A stretch of DNA of 64,000 nt. Source: Nitrososphaeraceae archaeon (GTDB lineage: Archaea > Thermoproteota > Nitrososphaeria > Nitrososphaerales > Nitrososphaeraceae). Positions 61,838-64,000 of this stretch are shown piece after piece. The notes below the pieces were generated by a model. The model saw only the letters and a list, made by a program, of their open reading frames with translations. It ran no database searches and was not told the origin of the DNA. Positions within the stretch are counted from its first letter, which is position 1, and each line of letters opens with the position of its first letter. The stretch covers positions 172,271 through 236,270 of the forward strand of contig WHTU01000001.1 in NCBI GenBank assembly GCA_009377575.1, given 5' to 3'. A program made the position numbers and the translations under genes.

Positions 61838-63154
61838 TTACTTACTGCTTACCTCATCATCTATTCCTTTTTCATCTTTATAATGAGATTTTACGACTTT
61901 AAGGTAAGTCTTACGCATTTGTTTGTCCCGGGGTACTGGGCCAGGAAAGACAAACTTTCTAAGTTCATCCATCTCTCTCTTTAGTGCCTGCCATTCTTCA
62001 GAAATCTTACGATCTTTTTCGTCCCTCGCCTCTAAGTGAGTCTTTAATCTGGCAATCTCTTGGGCTTGCGTGACCTTCAAATCTTGATTCTCTTGCTCTA
62101 GTCTTTGGTTAGGATCTATTGTAAGCAGTGGTATTGCCTTAACATACGCTAGCAAACGGTCTTTATCCTCAGTTCTATCATAGTTCAAATCATTGGAAAC
62201 GTTAGACTTGTGGCCTAGTAATGCATGCCTATCAGAGAAGTCTATTCCTGCTTTTTTCATTCGTGTGAGGGCGTGCTTGCGGAGTCCGTGGCTTCTCATG
62301 ATAGGCCTTCGTTTACCTTTTTGTAAACCAATAGAACGTTGGTTTATTCCTGCCTTGTGCAATGCTTTTTCCAGGGATTGAATTACCATTTCATCAGTGC
62401 ACCGTTTTGGTGCGTTAATGGTGAAGGGATTAGAAGGACTGAATAACTCCCTGATTAGTGGAGTTTCCTCTGTAATATTTTCACCCAGGCGACGACGATA
62501 ATCCAAGTAACTGTCTATGGCTTGTCTGCACTCAGGTGTACAATATGTAACATATCTCCATTTTCTCGAAGTGGCATATACTTCAATCTTGTATAAGTTA
62601 TGTGGTTCATGTATAGGAGTTAGATGACCATAAAGGAGACCTGACAGAGCACCCTGACGCATTCCTGTTGACGCCATTAACAAGACCATAACCTTCGTTC
62701 GGATATCGCCGGCATTATACAGGCGCAGGATATCATCTATGTCATAAGCCTTATCCAAATGTGCGTACTCTTCGTCATCAGGTGGAATGAAACGTGTTAT
62801 CTTACGCTTGTTTAAGGGAACATCATTAAGTGTAACAAAGAAATGTAAAATGGCAGCAACGTGCAACGCTATGGTTCTGTGTGCCTTGCCTTTATCTCGC
62901 AAGTTCTCGACGTAGCCTATAATCATCTGCTCCAAAACCCTTGGTTTATGATCTAGTAATACTTGCAAATCAGAGGTCTTTATTTTTGCTCCATCCTTCA
63001 GAAACTGATTAAAGGCAATTTGATAGGCTTTCCTGGTATGCTTTGAACGCAAGCCATCGGTAACTTGATAGATTCTGTTACCCTGATCAAAACAAACAAT
63101 GCTTTGATGATTCTTTGCTTCTTCCTCTTGCTCTTGCTCTTTTGTGACAGACAA
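61838..63154 (-). CDS. Tyrosine recombinase (integrase)
   Basis: 438 residues. A SAM-like N-terminal domain (about 35-125), then the catalytic core with R166 (STGMRQGALSG), K198 (SRKWRY), H289 and R292 (RSHGLRKHALTRM), H315 (LLGHKS) and nucleophile Y325 (LNYDRTED). After it, a coiled coil of about 60 residues (EQENQDLKVTQAQEIARL, then EEWQALKREMDELRK) is an extension beyond ordinary XerD length, seen in several archaeal element integrases. It carries out site-specific integration and excision. TTG start. An inverted repeat lies 28 bases upstream. Confidence 0.93.
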   Translation of the reverse strand: MSVTKEQEQEEEAKNHQSIVCFDQGNRIYQVTDGLRSKHTRKAYQIAFNQFLKDGAKIKTSDLQVLLDHKPRVLEQMIIGYVENLRDKGKAHRTIALHVAAILHFFVTLNDVPLNKRKITRFIPPDDEEYAHLDKAYDIDDILRLYNAGDIRTKVMVLLMASTGMRQGALSGLLYGHLTPIHEPHNLYKIEVYATSRKWRYVTYCTPECRQAIDSYLDYRRRLGENITEETPLIRELFSPSNPFTINAPKRCTDEMVIQSLEKALHKAGINQRSIGLQKGKRRPIMRSHGLRKHALTRMKKAGIDFSDRHALLGHKSNVSNDLNYDRTEDKDRLLAYVKAIPLLTIDPNQRLEQENQDLKVTQAQEIARLKTHLEARDEKDRKISEEWQALKREMDELRKFVFPGPVPRDKQMRKTYLKVVKSHYKDEKGIDDEVSSK

Positions 63155-63181
63155 ACGCAGCCTAACTTACTTTAATCCATT

Positions 63182-63211
63182 ATTTATCATGTCTAGTTGC
63201 ACGTGATAAAT
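63182..63211. promoter_or_regulatory. Inverted repeat upstream of the integrase gene
   Basis: ATTTATCATGT (63182-63192) and ACGTGATAAAT (63201-63211) form an 11-bp inverted repeat with one mismatch and an 8-base spacer, 28 bases before the integrase start, where a repressor or integrase could bind. Confidence 0.55.
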
Positions 63212-63338
63212 AATTTTATGACATTCAGGTGAAGAAAACGACCATAACAAATCAGCCCATCATACTCCCTTAAATGGTGATATACTGCATTTCTTATCCT
63301 CTATAATGAAAGTGAAATGTTCCATATAAAATTACCCT

Positions 63339-63935
63339 CTATCTCTTTTCTGTTTGAGCTTCCTTGCCTAGAACCAGTAATAAATTGATACCGATAGCAG
63401 GAAATTGTCTTACTCCAACTAGTAGTTCATTCACTAACTCCTCCAGTGGTCTATCCTTAAATCTAGGACCAAGCTCTAGTAGCCATGACTTTGCTTTTTC
63501 AAAACCTTCGACCTTTTCGAGGATTCTGCGAAGACGTGTCTGGTTAGTAACCACCGGAATGAGAGTATATAAATACTCACTGATATAGCGACTACCTTGA
63601 ACTGTAATGGAGTACGACTCGTATTCTGTACCTGGAAAAAAGGGAAATCCTCTTTGTAGCAAGGATGCTTGTTCCAACTCCTGTAACCTAGCAGATACAT
63701 CAGCTAACTTTCTTGAAACCGGCTTTGCTGAAATAGGTATGACATAGGCTACGTCTGCGATCAGAATATTGATAGAATTAGGAAAAAAAGTCCCACTGGA
63801 TAGATTTAAAGCTCGAGTTTGAATCTTTCTATCCGTATGTTGTTCCTCAGTACGAAAAAATCGCTCTTCTGATGCAAGATATATGAGGACAGCTGACTGA
63901 AAATCTGAGTACCTTGATGCCTGATAAGTTGTCAA
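63339..63935 (-). CDS. Winged-helix-like element regulator
   Basis: 198 residues from TTG at 63935. The middle carries SRKLADVSARLQELEQASLL and a beta wing ending GSRYISEYLY, like PadR- or MarR-type regulators, then a helical C-terminus (LLELGPRFKDRPLEELVNEL). No ligand motif is visible. Beside the integrase and its inverted repeat, it is a candidate regulator of integration or copy number. An alternate start cannot be excluded. Confidence 0.55.
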   Translation of the reverse strand: MTTYQASRYSDFQSAVLIYLASEERFFRTEEQHTDRKIQTRALNLSSGTFFPNSINILIADVAYVIPISAKPVSRKLADVSARLQELEQASLLQRGFPFFPGTEYESYSITVQGSRYISEYLYTLIPVVTNQTRLRRILEKVEGFEKAKSWLLELGPRFKDRPLEELVNELLVGVRQFPAIGINLLLVLGKEAQTEKR

Positions 63936-64000
63936 TAATACCTACCTTCCCTTCTCTTAATATACTGAGGAGCTTTATCTTATACGTGTCGATCCCTTTC

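Larger units (their letters stand above)
54871..64000. mobile_element. Probable integrative element (right end beyond window)
   Basis: The block combines small HTH and zinc-ribbon proteins, a AAA+ ATPase with a long charged tail, a large protein of unknown family and a tyrosine recombinase. Minus-strand genes are packed tightly with overlaps. The left end near 54.87 kb is where the exported chromosomal genes stop; no attachment site or tRNA was found. It could be an integrated plasmid or provirus; no capsid or terminase gene was recognised. Confidence 0.7.

Overview
The window looks like a chromosomal segment of an ammonia-oxidising archaeon of the order Nitrososphaerales (Thaumarchaeota). 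The composition is moderately AT-rich, many genes use TTG or GTG starts, and several have a TATA-like box only 25-35 bases upstream, as expected for nearly leaderless archaeal transcripts. The gene content fits: an A1-type haem-copper oxidase with plastocyanin-like domains, F420/NADPH oxidoreductase, cyanase with a nearby FNT channel, DUF6659 proteins, an archaeal type IA topoisomerase and an archaeal PspA/HtpX module. No amo gene, rRNA, tRNA or CRISPR array was seen. Genus is not determined.

Layout. 1-6.7 kb: metabolic genes (a cut-off cyclic amidohydrolase, agmatinase, YgjP-type metallopeptidase, tandem rhodanese, a DUF6659 protein, an iron-type alcohol dehydrogenase-like protein). 7.0-12.6 kb: a minus-strand terminal oxidase cluster (membrane protein, split subunit II, subunit I, two-domain cupredoxin, CtaA). 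12.8-17.6 kb: histidine phosphatase, NpdG, and a convergent Psp envelope-stress module (PspA-PspAA facing HtpX-PspAB). 17.7-24 kb: a free I9 inhibitor and a large secreted subtilase, then a second rhodanese facing an unusual glycine-cleavage-H-like/TusA-like fusion, and Sua5. 24-28.8 kb: a broken VOC gene, topoisomerase I and a membrane-DUF6659 fusion.

28.9-42 kb is decayed and accessory: a Cas8-like remnant, two genes interrupted by single in-frame TAG codons (a small unknown protein and a patatin-like lipase), the C-terminal end of a probable RecB/Cas4-like nuclease, a DHFR-like pseudogene, a two-component pair, a methyltransferase and a multi-span membrane protein followed by a receiver-domain fragment. 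42-54.5 kb: housekeeping and small exported genes (prohibitin, Lrp/AsnC, ParB-like protein, cyanase, FNT channel, HemD), a protein with three copies of a MRMGYHSEK motif, and a ruined purE.

54.9-64 kb is probably an integrative element that runs past the right edge: small HTH and zinc-ribbon proteins, a 714-aa AAA+ ATPase, a 523-aa protein of unknown family, a tyrosine recombinase and a winged-helix-like protein, with low-complexity coding repeats, a tetranucleotide repeat beside a 12-bp palindrome, and an inverted repeat in front of the integrase.

Themes worth following: sulfur transfer (two rhodaneses plus the H-like/TusA fusion), copper respiration with a recently homogenised cupredoxin domain, envelope stress, cyanate use, and a graveyard of mobile and defence genes. 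All identifications come from reading motifs by eye; no database search was run.
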